A stretch of DNA of 64,000 nucleotides from Bretschneidera sinensis (lineage: Eukaryota; Streptophyta; Magnoliopsida; Brassicales; Akaniaceae). The notes beneath the pieces were generated by a model. That model saw nothing but the letters and a program-made list of their open reading frames with translations. It ran no database searches and was not told where the DNA came from. A program made the position numbers and the translations under genes. Below are positions 45,007 through 54,589 of this stretch, piece by piece; the first letter of the stretch is position 1, and each line of letters begins with the position of its first letter. The DNA lies in contig CM043702.1 in assembly GCA_023935145.1 (NCBI GenBank), positions 63,369,001 through 63,433,000 of the forward strand, in the 5' to 3' direction.

Positions 45007-45284
45007 AGCAAGGAAGGCAAGAGGGTTCGGACTAGGTAGAGCCCATGGATGAATGCCAAGCTCAGGACACTCGAGAGGAGGCTGAACTAGAATGGGATGA
45101 TGCAGCAAGTCAGAATGACTATCAACTCACAAGGGACCGGGAAAGAAGGCTGGTCAGAACACCATTGAGATATGGTTTTGCGGCTACGAATGCAGCAGCT
45201 CCTTGGACAGAAGAAGGGATAAGTGAACCAAAGACTTACATTGATGCCATGGGATGTAATAATTCGTCAAGATAGAAGCTAGCT

Positions 45285-46345
45285 ATGGAGGAAGAAATGG
45301 ATTCTTTGAGGAAGAACAACTCTTGGGAATTGGTGCACATCCCAGGAAAACAGAGAGTTGTGGATTGTAAGTGGACTTACAAGATCAAAGAAGGGAACCC
45401 TCTAGGGGATGAAGTTCAAAACAAGGCTAGGCTAGTGGTGAAGGGGTTCACACAAAGAGGAGGCATAGATTTCACAAAAACCTTCTCACTTGGACACAAG
45501 GTGGATGAAGTGGTGATTATCCTCATCTATGTCGATGATGTGCTGCTGGTTGGGAACAACAGGGAGAGGATAAAAAGGTTGACATCTCAACTCAGTGACG
45601 AGTTCAAGAGGAAGGATCTTCGCCTTACACAAAAGATCCTTTGGATGAGAAGAATTCAGGAAAAGGAGAGAAACGGGTTAAAAGTTTCTTAGTCTTCTGA
45701 AATAGAAAAGGTGCTGTACAAGTTTCTATGGAAGATGGTAAACCAGCGAAGATTCCCTTTGTTGGTCATTTCAAGTTCTCCAGCGAACAATGTCCTAGAA
45801 TGGATGAGGAGAAAAAAGAAATGGAAAAGGTCCCTTACTCTAGTGCGGTTGGATCAGTCATGTTCATGATGGTAAGCACTAGACTCAACATTTCTCAGGC
45901 AATTAGTGTTCTCAACAGATTTGTGAGTAATCCTGGAAAGGAGTTTTGGCTTGGGATGAAGTGGTTGCTAAGGTATTTGAAGACTTAGTTGCAGTAGGTG
46001 ATAGCACTCTCAACAACCGAGGCTGAGTACATAGTGGCAACGGAAGCCATAAAGGAGGCTATATGGTGCAAAGGGTTGTTGGACGAGTGGAAGGTCCTAA
46101 AAGAGCAGGTGGTGGTGTCTTCGAATAGAGAAAGTGCGTGGCACTTGTGTAGGAACCCGGTGTTCCATGAGAGGACTAAGCATATGGATGTTCGGTATCA
46201 TTTCATTCAGGAAAATGTTACGGAAGGATGCATTCATGTGGACAAAGTTACAATGAAAGAAAATCCTACAGATTTAGGTACTAAAGTTCTACCTCTAAGT
46301 AAGTTCAATCATTGCCTTGGACTTCTTAAGATTGGAGTCGGATGA
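45285..46345 (+). pseudogene. Copia RT-RNase H remnant (copy 2)
   Basis: MEEEMDSLRKNNSWELVHIP, DCKWTYKIKEGN and KARLVVKGFTQRGGIDF lead directly into TFSLGHKVDEVVIILIYVDD. The RT palm between FSP and YVDD is therefore missing. Later, KWLLRYLKT runs straight into IALSTTEAEYIVATEAIKEA, so the first RNase H Asp segment is missing. Both gaps match those in the copy at 33829-34815. Extra stops lie near 45690, 45986 and 45995. The C-terminal motifs FHERTKHMDVRYHFI and TDLGTKVLPLSKF are present. Confidence 0.88.
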
Positions 46346-46669
46346 ATGGTGACTCAAGTTAAGTTTGGATCCTGGGTTCTCTGGACAATGAGTTCGGGTT
46401 TAATCGCTTAGACAAAGGTAGAGATTGTTGGTTTTTATCCAAGGATTAAACGGGTTGAAGTTTAGCATCAGGATTGGAGATGTGCGCCACACCTCAGGCA
46501 GTTTGATGAGTCTTAAATATTGTATATTTAAGACCCTTAATTTATATTTTTTATGCTCTTAGTTAGTAGTATTTCACTTTATTTTATGTCTTTTTTGTGT
46601 TTTGTGTATTTTTATAGGTTTGTGGAGAAAATGAAGCATTTCAGGAGTTGTGAAGCTTCAGGAGCAATA

Positions 46670-46860
46670 GCGATCGATCGCACTATGCTGCGATCGAGCG
46701 CATGGTCAACAATCCCACATCGAAATCTTTGCATTGCAGTGTTCTTGCGATCGAGCGCGCCAGACTTGCGATCGAGTGCACATGCGATCGTGCGCACAAG
46801 ATATGCGATCGAGCGCACATGCGATCGATCGCACCATACTGCGATCGAGCGCACTCGGGT
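46670..46860. repeat. Array of TGCGATCGAGCGCAC motifs
   Basis: About eight copies of a 14-16-bp near-palindrome such as GCGATCGATCGCAC, TGCGATCGAGCGCA and TGCGATCGAGTGCAC. They are bounded on both sides by the sequence TCCCACATCGAA and end 48 bp before the TATA box. The LTR at 220-1201 has the related array at 900-1010. Confidence 0.92.
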
Positions 46861-46907
46861 AGTATCCCACATCGAATTTGTAACCCTTTGTACTCCGGGA
46901 CTCCCCC

Positions 46908-46915
46908 TATATAAA
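46908..46915 (+). promoter_or_regulatory. TATA box of the solo LTR
   Basis: CCCCCTATATAAACACC, a strong plant TATA consensus directly after the motif array. Confidence 0.7.
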
Positions 46916-48547
46916 CACCATCTGGCCTCATCATTTGGTGTGCAATTCTTTGTGCCATTAGGTACAATTCCTGGGCCACTTTGGTGTTAACTGGTGGACG
47001 TCTGCTAGCATTCTGGTGGATCCCGAAGGCTTTGCTACCACGAGGGGAAGCGCCGCCCATCAGCGAGTGGAATTTCTCCCATGTAAAGTTATTTATTTCT
47101 TTTTATTTAGTTGTTTTAGTTTAATGTTTAGCACTTTTATTATGAATTGTAGTTTTATAGTTATGAGTGGCTAGAATCTTCAGCTAAGGTTGAAGATGAA
47201 GCCCTGCCGTTGTTTAGCATTGTAGTTCAGATTTGCTTGTACAAATCTGATATTTTTTAGTATAAATGTTCTGTCAATTATTTGAGTTAATCTTGTGATT
47301 GATTGAGTTTAAATTGTTCTGTTGGATATTCCTTGTGTTTCATCTGATGGATACATCGAATTGTTTTTTTATTAAATTGGATTTCCTTTGTGATTTGTTA
47401 AGAGCGGATACATTGGATGCTTTTGGTTTAATTGGGATATTCTTTGTTTTTTGTCTTATAGTTGGATTCATGGAATGTTTTGATAGGCTATGTTTTTAGG
47501 ACATATATGCTTAACTTTGGTGGGGTGGATTCGGAAACCTTAGTGTTTTTATTATTAGTTTTAAATCAATTCAGTTTAGTTTTAATTTGTTTTCCAAAAA
47601 TACAACTCAAAATTCGGAACTAGGTTAAGATAAGGTTAGTTTAGATTAAATTATATTTTCACAATGCAATTCCCTGTGGATTCGACCTCGCACTTGCACA
47701 ACGCTATATTGCAAACGACTCGTGCGCTTGCGAGTAAATTAAAACTCACAACACAGTTCGCGCCTCACCCCACAACAAGGAGAGTGGTTCAAGCATAGGT
47801 GTGCGTGGCACCTTAGCGAGGCTGCACCACGATGCCTAGAACCTAGAGAAGTGTGCCCCTGTTGTACACTGCGGCCAGCCCTGTTATGGGCCTCGGCGCC
47901 AGGCACATTGAGACAAGTTTGTCCAGCAACTTCAGATGGTGCGTGGAGTATGGTTAAAATGCACAAGATCACTTAGACTCTTAGAGAGCCACGGATCTTT
48001 GGTTCTTGAGATCTAAGGGATGAGATTGATCTCAAAGATTGGATGAGGTGGTCATTGCCCTATTTAAAGGGTCATCTAGGAGCCATTCAAGGTGTGATGT
48101 AAAATGACATGTGAATTTGTGTGAAATAGAACACATGGGTGTGTGAGAGTGCAAAGAAACTAAACACAAGAGAGACTCATTGTAGAGAGGTTGGTTGTTT
48201 AGAGTGAGAGTAGTATAGATTGGGGATTCAAGGGCTTTGCAAGTAGAATTTTCTTAGGGAAAATTTCAGGGTAACTCAAGTCCTTATCACTTTCTTTTCT
48301 CTTTTTTCATTCTTCAAGAACTAGAGGATTCTTGAAGATATGTTGCTGTATTTGTAAGAACTCATTGATTTAGTATAGAGAGCTCAAAGAAGCTCACGGG
48401 GACGTAGGCACATTGCCGAACCTCGATAACAAATTGCTTGTGTTCTTTCTTGCTTTGATTGCTGTTTCTGTTCTTTACAAGTCATTCTAGACTTGGGTGT
48501 TTAGAAGAACACCACATGGGCATCTTGAGGTGATTTCCAACACAATA

Positions 48548-48880
48548 CCATTCCCCTTGAAAAAGGTAGATATGGTGATGTACGGATTACGATGAGTAGG
48601 CATATGAAAATGAGTGAAACCTACCAACTATAATATAAACCCTTTATAAGTAGTAAGGAGGCTCCCATAGTAGGTGCACGTTTAATGTATTAGACAAGTG
48701 ATTGTTGTCATCCGAGCACAATGCAAGGATGACGGGTAAGGAATCGCTATTTGACCTTGAAAGGGGCCAAATCCCTTGTCATTGGTCCACATGAGAGATT
48801 TCAAGAGTTAGGAGATTTGGATACAAGAGAGTGAGGAATTAAAGCTCCCTCTCTTGCCTAGACCAAAGTCTATCCCTTTG
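48548..48880 (+). mobile_element. Copia element A: leader, part 2
   Basis: Continues after the Tork insertion (TSD caata at its left edge). No coding sequence. The right limit is uncertain. Confidence 0.5.
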
Positions 48881-50165
48881 TGTTTCAAGAAAAATATTCA
48901 AAACTTTAATCTAAGTATCATTACCATACACTAATAATATAGCCAAACACACATTTTTCAATTTGTATTCACACAAAATGACACCCAAACATTGCAATTA
49001 AAATGACATTGTAAAGTAAACACTTGAAAGTAAATGCATAAAATAAGTGGTATGATAAAAGTAAATATTAAAGGAAAAAATACTTAAACTATGAAACAAT
49101 AAAAGATTAAAATTACTTGTAATGTGAAGGTTAAAGAAAAGAATCGAATCAAAGTGAGTGGATTTAAACTAAGCTAATTAAACTAGACAGATTAAGACTA
49201 TGCTACTTTAAACTAGATAGATTGAGTATATGGATTAAAATTAAGTTACTTTAAATTAGATAGATTAAATATGTATATTAAACTAGTTGGATTAAAACTA
49301 ATCTACTTTAAACTAGACATATTAAACTAAACTAAACTAACATGTGATTGAAGATAAGATTTACGATAACTAGTAACATGCAAACATGAAACATTCTTAA
49401 TGGACGAAAGGGAGGGGGGTATGAATTTTCATGGACCAAGGGGTCCAAATTTAAGTAATCCTAGAAGTCTTAACAAACAACTTAAAAGAGAGCATCTAAC
49501 TTAGAAAGCATGAAACGAACAACTTAAAGAAACTAAGATAAAAAAAGGAGCATTAAAACTACCATTGATTTAACATTACATTTACCAAAGAAGGATTAAA
49601 TTATGACTATTAGCAAGTTAAGAGAAAAAAAAAATATACAACTGGTGAGAAGAAATTAAATGCTAAGATTACAAAGGGAACTAGTGAACACTTAAAACTA
49701 AGGTAGATTTTATCAAGTAAGCTAAATTATTTGATCCATTTTCAATGTGTTTTAAACATGAAAATCATACTAGCAATTTATTTTTCAACTATAAGAAATT
49801 TAACTAACCTTCTTTGGCTAAGGAAAAATGTCATGCACATAAATAATCCTCGGAAATCCGTGTGTTCTTGTGGACTTGATAAGTTGGGAGGATGAACTTG
49901 ATTAAGGATTAGAAGACTAACTTGTTAGGGGTGGCCAAATTTTAAAAGGAATGAACTCTCATGTTCTTTCTTTGTTTCTTTTTTTTTATGCTTCTTAAAA
50001 GCCTAAAGTCTTTCTCATAAAGTTTCTCCTCATTTTCTATTTTTTTTTCACCTTTTTTTCTTTGTGTTAAGTGGGGGTATTTATAAGGTAGTGAGGGCTG
50101 TCTAAGGGAGTAAAAAACAATAAAAATTACAAGTGGGAGAGGATATGGCTAGCCATGTGAGGGGC

Positions 50166-50181
50166 GGGGGGGGGGGGGGGG
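50166..50181 (+). repeat. (G)16 homopolymer
   Basis: Sixteen G in a row, preceded by GGGGC. It is unusual in this AT-rich window and may form a quadruplex. Confidence 0.95.
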
Positions 50182-50429
50182 AGATGAGTGCAAATTTTGA
50201 AGTGTGGAGGCGATTTTTGATGTATGGAAAGGAGGGAGAGGGCATAGGAAGGAAAGATGTGATTAACAAGGTAACAAAGGAGAAAAGAAGACTTCCTTCT
50301 TTAGATTGCCAGCCATGGAGAAGAGGAGAGAGTGATTTTTGTGGTGTGGGGGGTGACCTTTGTTATATGGGAAAAAAAAGGAGAGAGCTTAGGAAGAAAA
50401 GTGAAGTTAACAAAGTAAGAAAAAAGGGA

Positions 50430-50990
50430 GGAAGACTTCTTATTTTGGTGGTCAAAGGAACAATTTTTAAGGTGGACAAGGGGACTTTGAGAATGGTAAA
50501 TGTGTGGGCAAAAAATAAAAAAAGAAGAGAGGGAGAAATCCTCCCTCATATGGCTGACAATAACAAGAGGAATAGGTGCAGTTTTTTGGTTTAAAAGGTG
50601 GATTTTGATGCATGAAAAAGTGGAAAAGCTAAAAAAGGAAAGTGTGTAAGACTAAAGAAAAAAGAGGAAGAAGGAAGGAAAGTGTGGTTAATAAAGTAAG
50701 AAAAGAGGGAGGAAGACTTATTCTTTTGGTGGCAAGGGAACAATTTTTAAGGTGGGCAAGTGGACTTTGAGAATGGTAAATGTGTGGGCAAAAAATAAAA
50801 AAAGAAGAGAGGGAGAAATCCTCTCTCATATGGCCGGCCATAACAAGAGGAATAGGTGCAGTTTTTTAGTTCAAAAAGTGGATTTTGATGAATGAAAAAG
50901 TGGAAAGCTTAAAAAAGAAAGTGTGTAAGACCAAGGAAAAAAGAGTAAGAAGACTTCCTATTTTTGTCATCACATGGTCAACTATATACG
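50430..50990. repeat. Tandem repeat, period about 281 bp
   Basis: One full unit from 50430 and a nearly full second from 50711. Both contain GGAAGACTT, CAATTTTTAAGGTGG, GAGAATGGTAAATGTGTGGG and AAATCCTC.CTCATATGGC. Partial units lie on either side, near 50260-50400 and from 50940. Confidence 0.9.
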
Positions 50991-51055
50991 GGATGAATGG
51001 TACAGATTTTTAAGGTGGAAGATAAAGACTTTGATGTATGAAAAAGGGGGAAAGC

Positions 51056-51515
51056 TATAACGACCCATCCCAGGTTGGTCACCTCGAGACGGAATCATCA
51101 CAATTACGATCCCAGCATGACACATATAGGAAACAACTTAAAAACATAAATCAACATAAAATAATATTTACATTATCAGCCTCAGCTCTTTTCAGAAGAG
51201 ATACAACATCTTTCTCCTATCAGAATATATAGAATTATAATAAAACGCGTGAACAGTCCTTCTCAAGATTTTTCTTACTTCTTTATTACTGTGTCTGAGG
51301 ATGCCAACCATGTAGACTCACCTAAGATAAAACTCTAATCTCAAAGTAAAAATCTACTAGTCCTGCCTACAACCTGAAAAACATTAATAAATGAGGAGTG
51401 AGCTTCACAAGATTAGTGATTTAAATTTAGTAGAAATACTCGATTTGTATACTTCTAGTCATAATCCATAATTCAATCATAATAATAACCTTTCAATATA
51501 TCTTCATAAATAGAT

Positions 51516-51556
<41 letters not shown>

Positions 51557-53042
51557 ATCAATAATCAATCATCTCTATCATCATATTTATATCAATTTCA
51601 GACTATCATCTTTATATTGTTTTCATCATAAATATCTCATCATGAGGTTTATGTCATATACGGAATCAATTATTATCAATCATATCATATATTTCTTTTC
51701 AATCAATTCCTCATCATAGTTGTCTCATCATGAGATTCCTCTTTCAATTTTTATTAGTCAATCAATTTGATGCTAAAGCATCTCAACAGTAGTAATAAAA
51801 TGCATGTATTCACATCATCATCATTTCTTTCTTTCTCATCATTTCATCATCACTCCATACTATCATCGTATGAGAAATACCAATCTCTCTGGTATATCAT
51901 CTGAGAACGTTTTCCCACATGTTGACATGCTTCATCCAGACCAACCATGGTACTGACCTTCTTTCTACACATATGATTAACAACACACAAGCAAACATAA
52001 TATCATATCGTATCAATCAGTTATCATTTTCTTTCATATAAGCTTCCTTATCATCATATATATCAAATTACTTCTTCATATATCAATTTATTGATCATAA
52101 ACTCGAGATTTATTTCTCTACTCAATATATATTTCTATCAATAAATCTTTCATACACATCATATCAATTCAATAATTTCCATTTTAAGATATATATTTCT
52201 CTTTTATTATACAATTCATCAAATTTTCATTTAATAATATCATTTCAATAATCTTAATTCATCAACTTATCATTTATACTTTCTTTCAATTTCATCATAC
52301 TTCGTAATTCTATTTATTCATCCAAATAACATACATCATCATATTTTTAGTACAATCATATTCATCATATTTTTTCAATAATCTTTTCATTTTATTTATC
52401 ATATCAATTTCCATACCTTTTTCATGTTGGTCTCGTTTACTAAAAAAAAATCAAACTCACCTAGTAGCAGTTAAAGCTACTATTGCACAACTTCTTTTCT
52501 CTTTCTGCTCCTTTCAAAAATTTCACTAGATTGCTGATCACCACCACCTAACCATAATATATTCGTTAGACTTTCTATCTCATTCTTTCAGTCTATATAC
52601 ATATGCATGTTTAACTTTTCTCAATTCAATTTTTCAACAGAAATTCTTTTTGTTCTTGCTTGAATCAAATTTCAAAGTTTCTTTTCAAGAATAGTAGAAG
52701 AATAATCTATCAAAATTCAATTCTTTCAATAAAATTCACAATGTTACCTTTTTCAAAGTATTCCTCAAATTTCATAGAAATTCTTACATAAACTTCAACA
52801 ATTTCAATATTTCAATCCAAAGTGTTTATAAGTGTTTTTCAATGTTTTCTAAAGAATAAATACGACCTGTAATTTTGTAAAGTTGATTCAAAATTTTGAA
52901 AAATCCTTTTATACTAAATTTCTGTTTGAACTAGTCGATCGGTTGAATTTTCAAAAAAATTTCAGTACTGCCACTAGTCAACCGGTTGACTGACTAGCTG
53001 ATCGGTTCCCTATAGATCAACCGATCAGTCGACTGGCCAATA
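51056..53042 (-). repeat. Tekay LTR (LTR3), 5'-truncated
   Basis: On the - strand it ends GGATGGGTCGTTATA (usual TTACA), with the preceding TTCCGTCTCGAGGTGACCAA characteristic of the family. GTATAAAAGG lies at 52905-52914. The start TGTAA(T/C)ACCC is absent. The sequence runs at about 53042 into the end of a copia LTR that lacks its own last 65 bp, so the joint is a deletion. Splice-like sites sit at 52747/52548 and 52460/51374. Confidence 0.75.
52925..53035. repeat. Palindrome cluster upstream of the LTR3 TATA box
   Basis: Contains the perfect 16-bp palindrome AGTCAACCGGTTGACT (52976-52991) and several GTCGATCGGTTGA, GCTGATCGGTTC, CAACCGATCAGTCGACTGG variants, ending about 11 bp from the TATA box. 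Confidence 0.85.
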
Positions 53043-54553
53043 AACTTCTACGAAGAATTCTCTACTAATATATTAGAATGATGACATAATTAATCTCTAT
53101 ACAAGGTTAGGGTTTATACCTTAATGAAGATTCAGGTTGATCGTTTGGAGAAGAGTCAATAAGTCGTTCAAGTGCCTGACCTCTAAGTGTATCTATACAA
53201 GCAAAAATTCAAAGTGCTAGCTCTTAGGGTTTTTTTTTTTTTTGAATTTAGAGACAGAGAGAGAGTATGTGAAGAAATATTAGCATTCAACATTCGTGTT
53301 TCTATCAAATAGAACTTTTATATAGAGCCCTTACTCCTAAGAGCTCTAGAATTTCTAAAATTTCAATTAAACCCTTGGTTTAATTAATTCCTAAAAATCT
53401 CTCTATTAACCCATTAGTTTTCTTTATTCTTGCAATTTTTCAATTGTGTGTGACCTTTTAGGTTCAATATCGTGTTGGCTGTAGTTTGTAACTTTTACAT
53501 AACAATTGGATCCCATCCAATTAATTAAAACTTATTTTAAATTTAATTCAAATTAAAAGACCTTTTAATTCTCTCTTTAATTAAGAATTAATTACAAATA
53601 ATTCTTAAGTGCTTTTAGAAGTCATGATTGATACCTAGCAGTATATCATGACTACCCATGCAATATGAAATAATGTGAATCTTTTTGTTGTCAATTACCG
53701 TGAAATTCAATCCATCCATCTTGCAATGTTCTTGATTAAACGTGAGGCATGAATTTACTATCAAACCTCAATTATTTAATCATATGTATCTCGATCTTAA
53801 GTCCATAACTTAAATGGTGAAATTTAAAACTCCTTTCTAATTTGCACCCCACATTGGCCAAGGAATTAACAAGTTGTGACTTAATCAGATAACAAAGGAC
53901 ATTCTCTCTTTTACTGAGAGTGATGGATCCGCTATTGTACACCCACGTACCTCCATGTATAAGTGGTTATACCCAATTACTACCTTTTTGTGCGCCATGA
54001 TTTAAATCACATTTAAATAGCATCAAAGCATGATGACCTATGCACAAGGCATCCATGGCGGTTTAAGTCTAAGGATCACTTGCACAACTACAATGTAAGA
54101 ACTTCTATTGACAGCCAGTAAATTTTCCATTAGAAATTGCTTAGTCGAGTCAGTTTGGTGTACCTATTCTCTAACAAGCACCTACATAACTTGTTTTAGT
54201 GTATCATATACTAAGTACTGTGGGATCAATCAACCTCAACTCCTTGAGGAAACATAGTATGTACTAATCTATCTGGATTTAGTGAAGCCCTTCTTAGTGA
54301 CCCTATGATTAGGAACATTTAAGAATAAAGCTTAAGAAAATATATCTCACTAGCATGATCTCATCATGGTGCTTATTTCAATTGTTCTTATTCTATGGGC
54401 TACATGTAATGCACATGCAATGATTTGTAATGAACATAATAAATAAGATAATCGCCATTATAAATATTTATTATCAATAAATGAATAAGATTAATTATAA
54501 GTAACATGTCTATAACATCAAATGCTATTGGCTTATATAAGATACTACTATCA
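53043..54553 (-). repeat. 3' LTR of copia element B (same family as element A)
   Basis: Starts TGATAGTAGTATC directly after the polypurine tract. It matches the LTR of element A throughout. It lacks the final 65 bp or so that element A has, at the joint with LTR3. Confidence 0.85.
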
Positions 54554-54567
54554 ATCTCCCACTTGCA
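54554..54567 (-). other. Polypurine tract of copia element B
   Basis: TGCAAGTGGGAGAT on the - strand, just before the 3' LTR. Confidence 0.7.
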
Positions 54568-54589
54568 CTAAAGCCAATCACCCATATAT

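Larger units (their letters stand above)
46504..47753 (+). mobile_element. Solo LTR (Athila/Tat-like) nested in the copia 3' LTR
   Basis: 1,250 bp from TGATGAGTCTTAAATATTG to AAACTCACAACA, flanked by identical cagtt (46499-46503 and 47754-47758). The end segment ATTCCCTGTGGATTCGACCT is typical of Athila/Tat LTR ends and parallels the LTR at 220-1201. TATATAAA lies at 46908. The 5' LTR of the host copia shows the uninterrupted sequence (CAGGCAGTCCGCGCCTCAC), which proves the insertion and its exact limits. Confidence 0.93.
41725..48542 (+). mobile_element. Tork-type copia element, structurally complete but non-autonomous
   Basis: LTRs lie at 41725-42588 and 46426-48542, flanked by identical 5-bp repeats caata (41720-41724 and 48543-48547). 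Order: PBS, gag, zinc knuckle, protease, integrase, RT, RNase H. Relatedness to the TNT1-94/Tork group is inferred from integrase motifs (DLWGP..TPTQGG, DDYSRKVWVYLLK). The coding region has stops, frameshifts and large in-family deletions in RT and RNase H. The 3' LTR carries a nested solo LTR. Without it the two LTRs are 864 and 862 bp. Confidence 0.93.
46426..48542 (+). repeat. 3' LTR of the Tork copia element, split by a solo LTR
   Basis: TGTTGGTTTTTATCCAAGG to GATTTCCAACA. It is interrupted at 46504-47753. Confidence 0.93.
48881..51055 (-). mobile_element. Unclassified LTR-like tract with tandem repeats
   Basis: No protein domain is visible. On the - strand a good TATA box (CCTTATAAATACCCCCAC, 50071-50088) follows a repeat-rich upstream region (50130-51050), the layout of a long LTR read leftwards. 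It holds degenerate TTAAACTAGATAGATTAA units (49180-49340), a (G)16 run and about 281-bp tandem repeats. The right edge is cut by the Tekay LTR at 51056. No matching terminus was found, so it may also be a leader region of another element. Confidence 0.4.

Noticed and set aside
46670..46860. Regularly spaced near-identical motifs resembling a CRISPR array
   Set aside because: Units are short palindromes with tiny irregular spacers inside a plant LTR, and no cas genes or prokaryotic context are present.
46553..46990. Open frames of 86-145 codons on both strands in the solo LTR
   Set aside because: They arise from the GATCGAGCGCAC array, which has few stops in several frames.
41725..48542. Complete Tork element as a potentially active retrotransposon
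   Set aside because: A stop at gag codon 3, frameshifts, and missing RT and RNase H catalytic segments make it non-autonomous.
50133..50594. A 153-codon open frame starting near the poly-G run
   Set aside because: The composition is low complexity, and the frame spans tandem repeat units without any domain.
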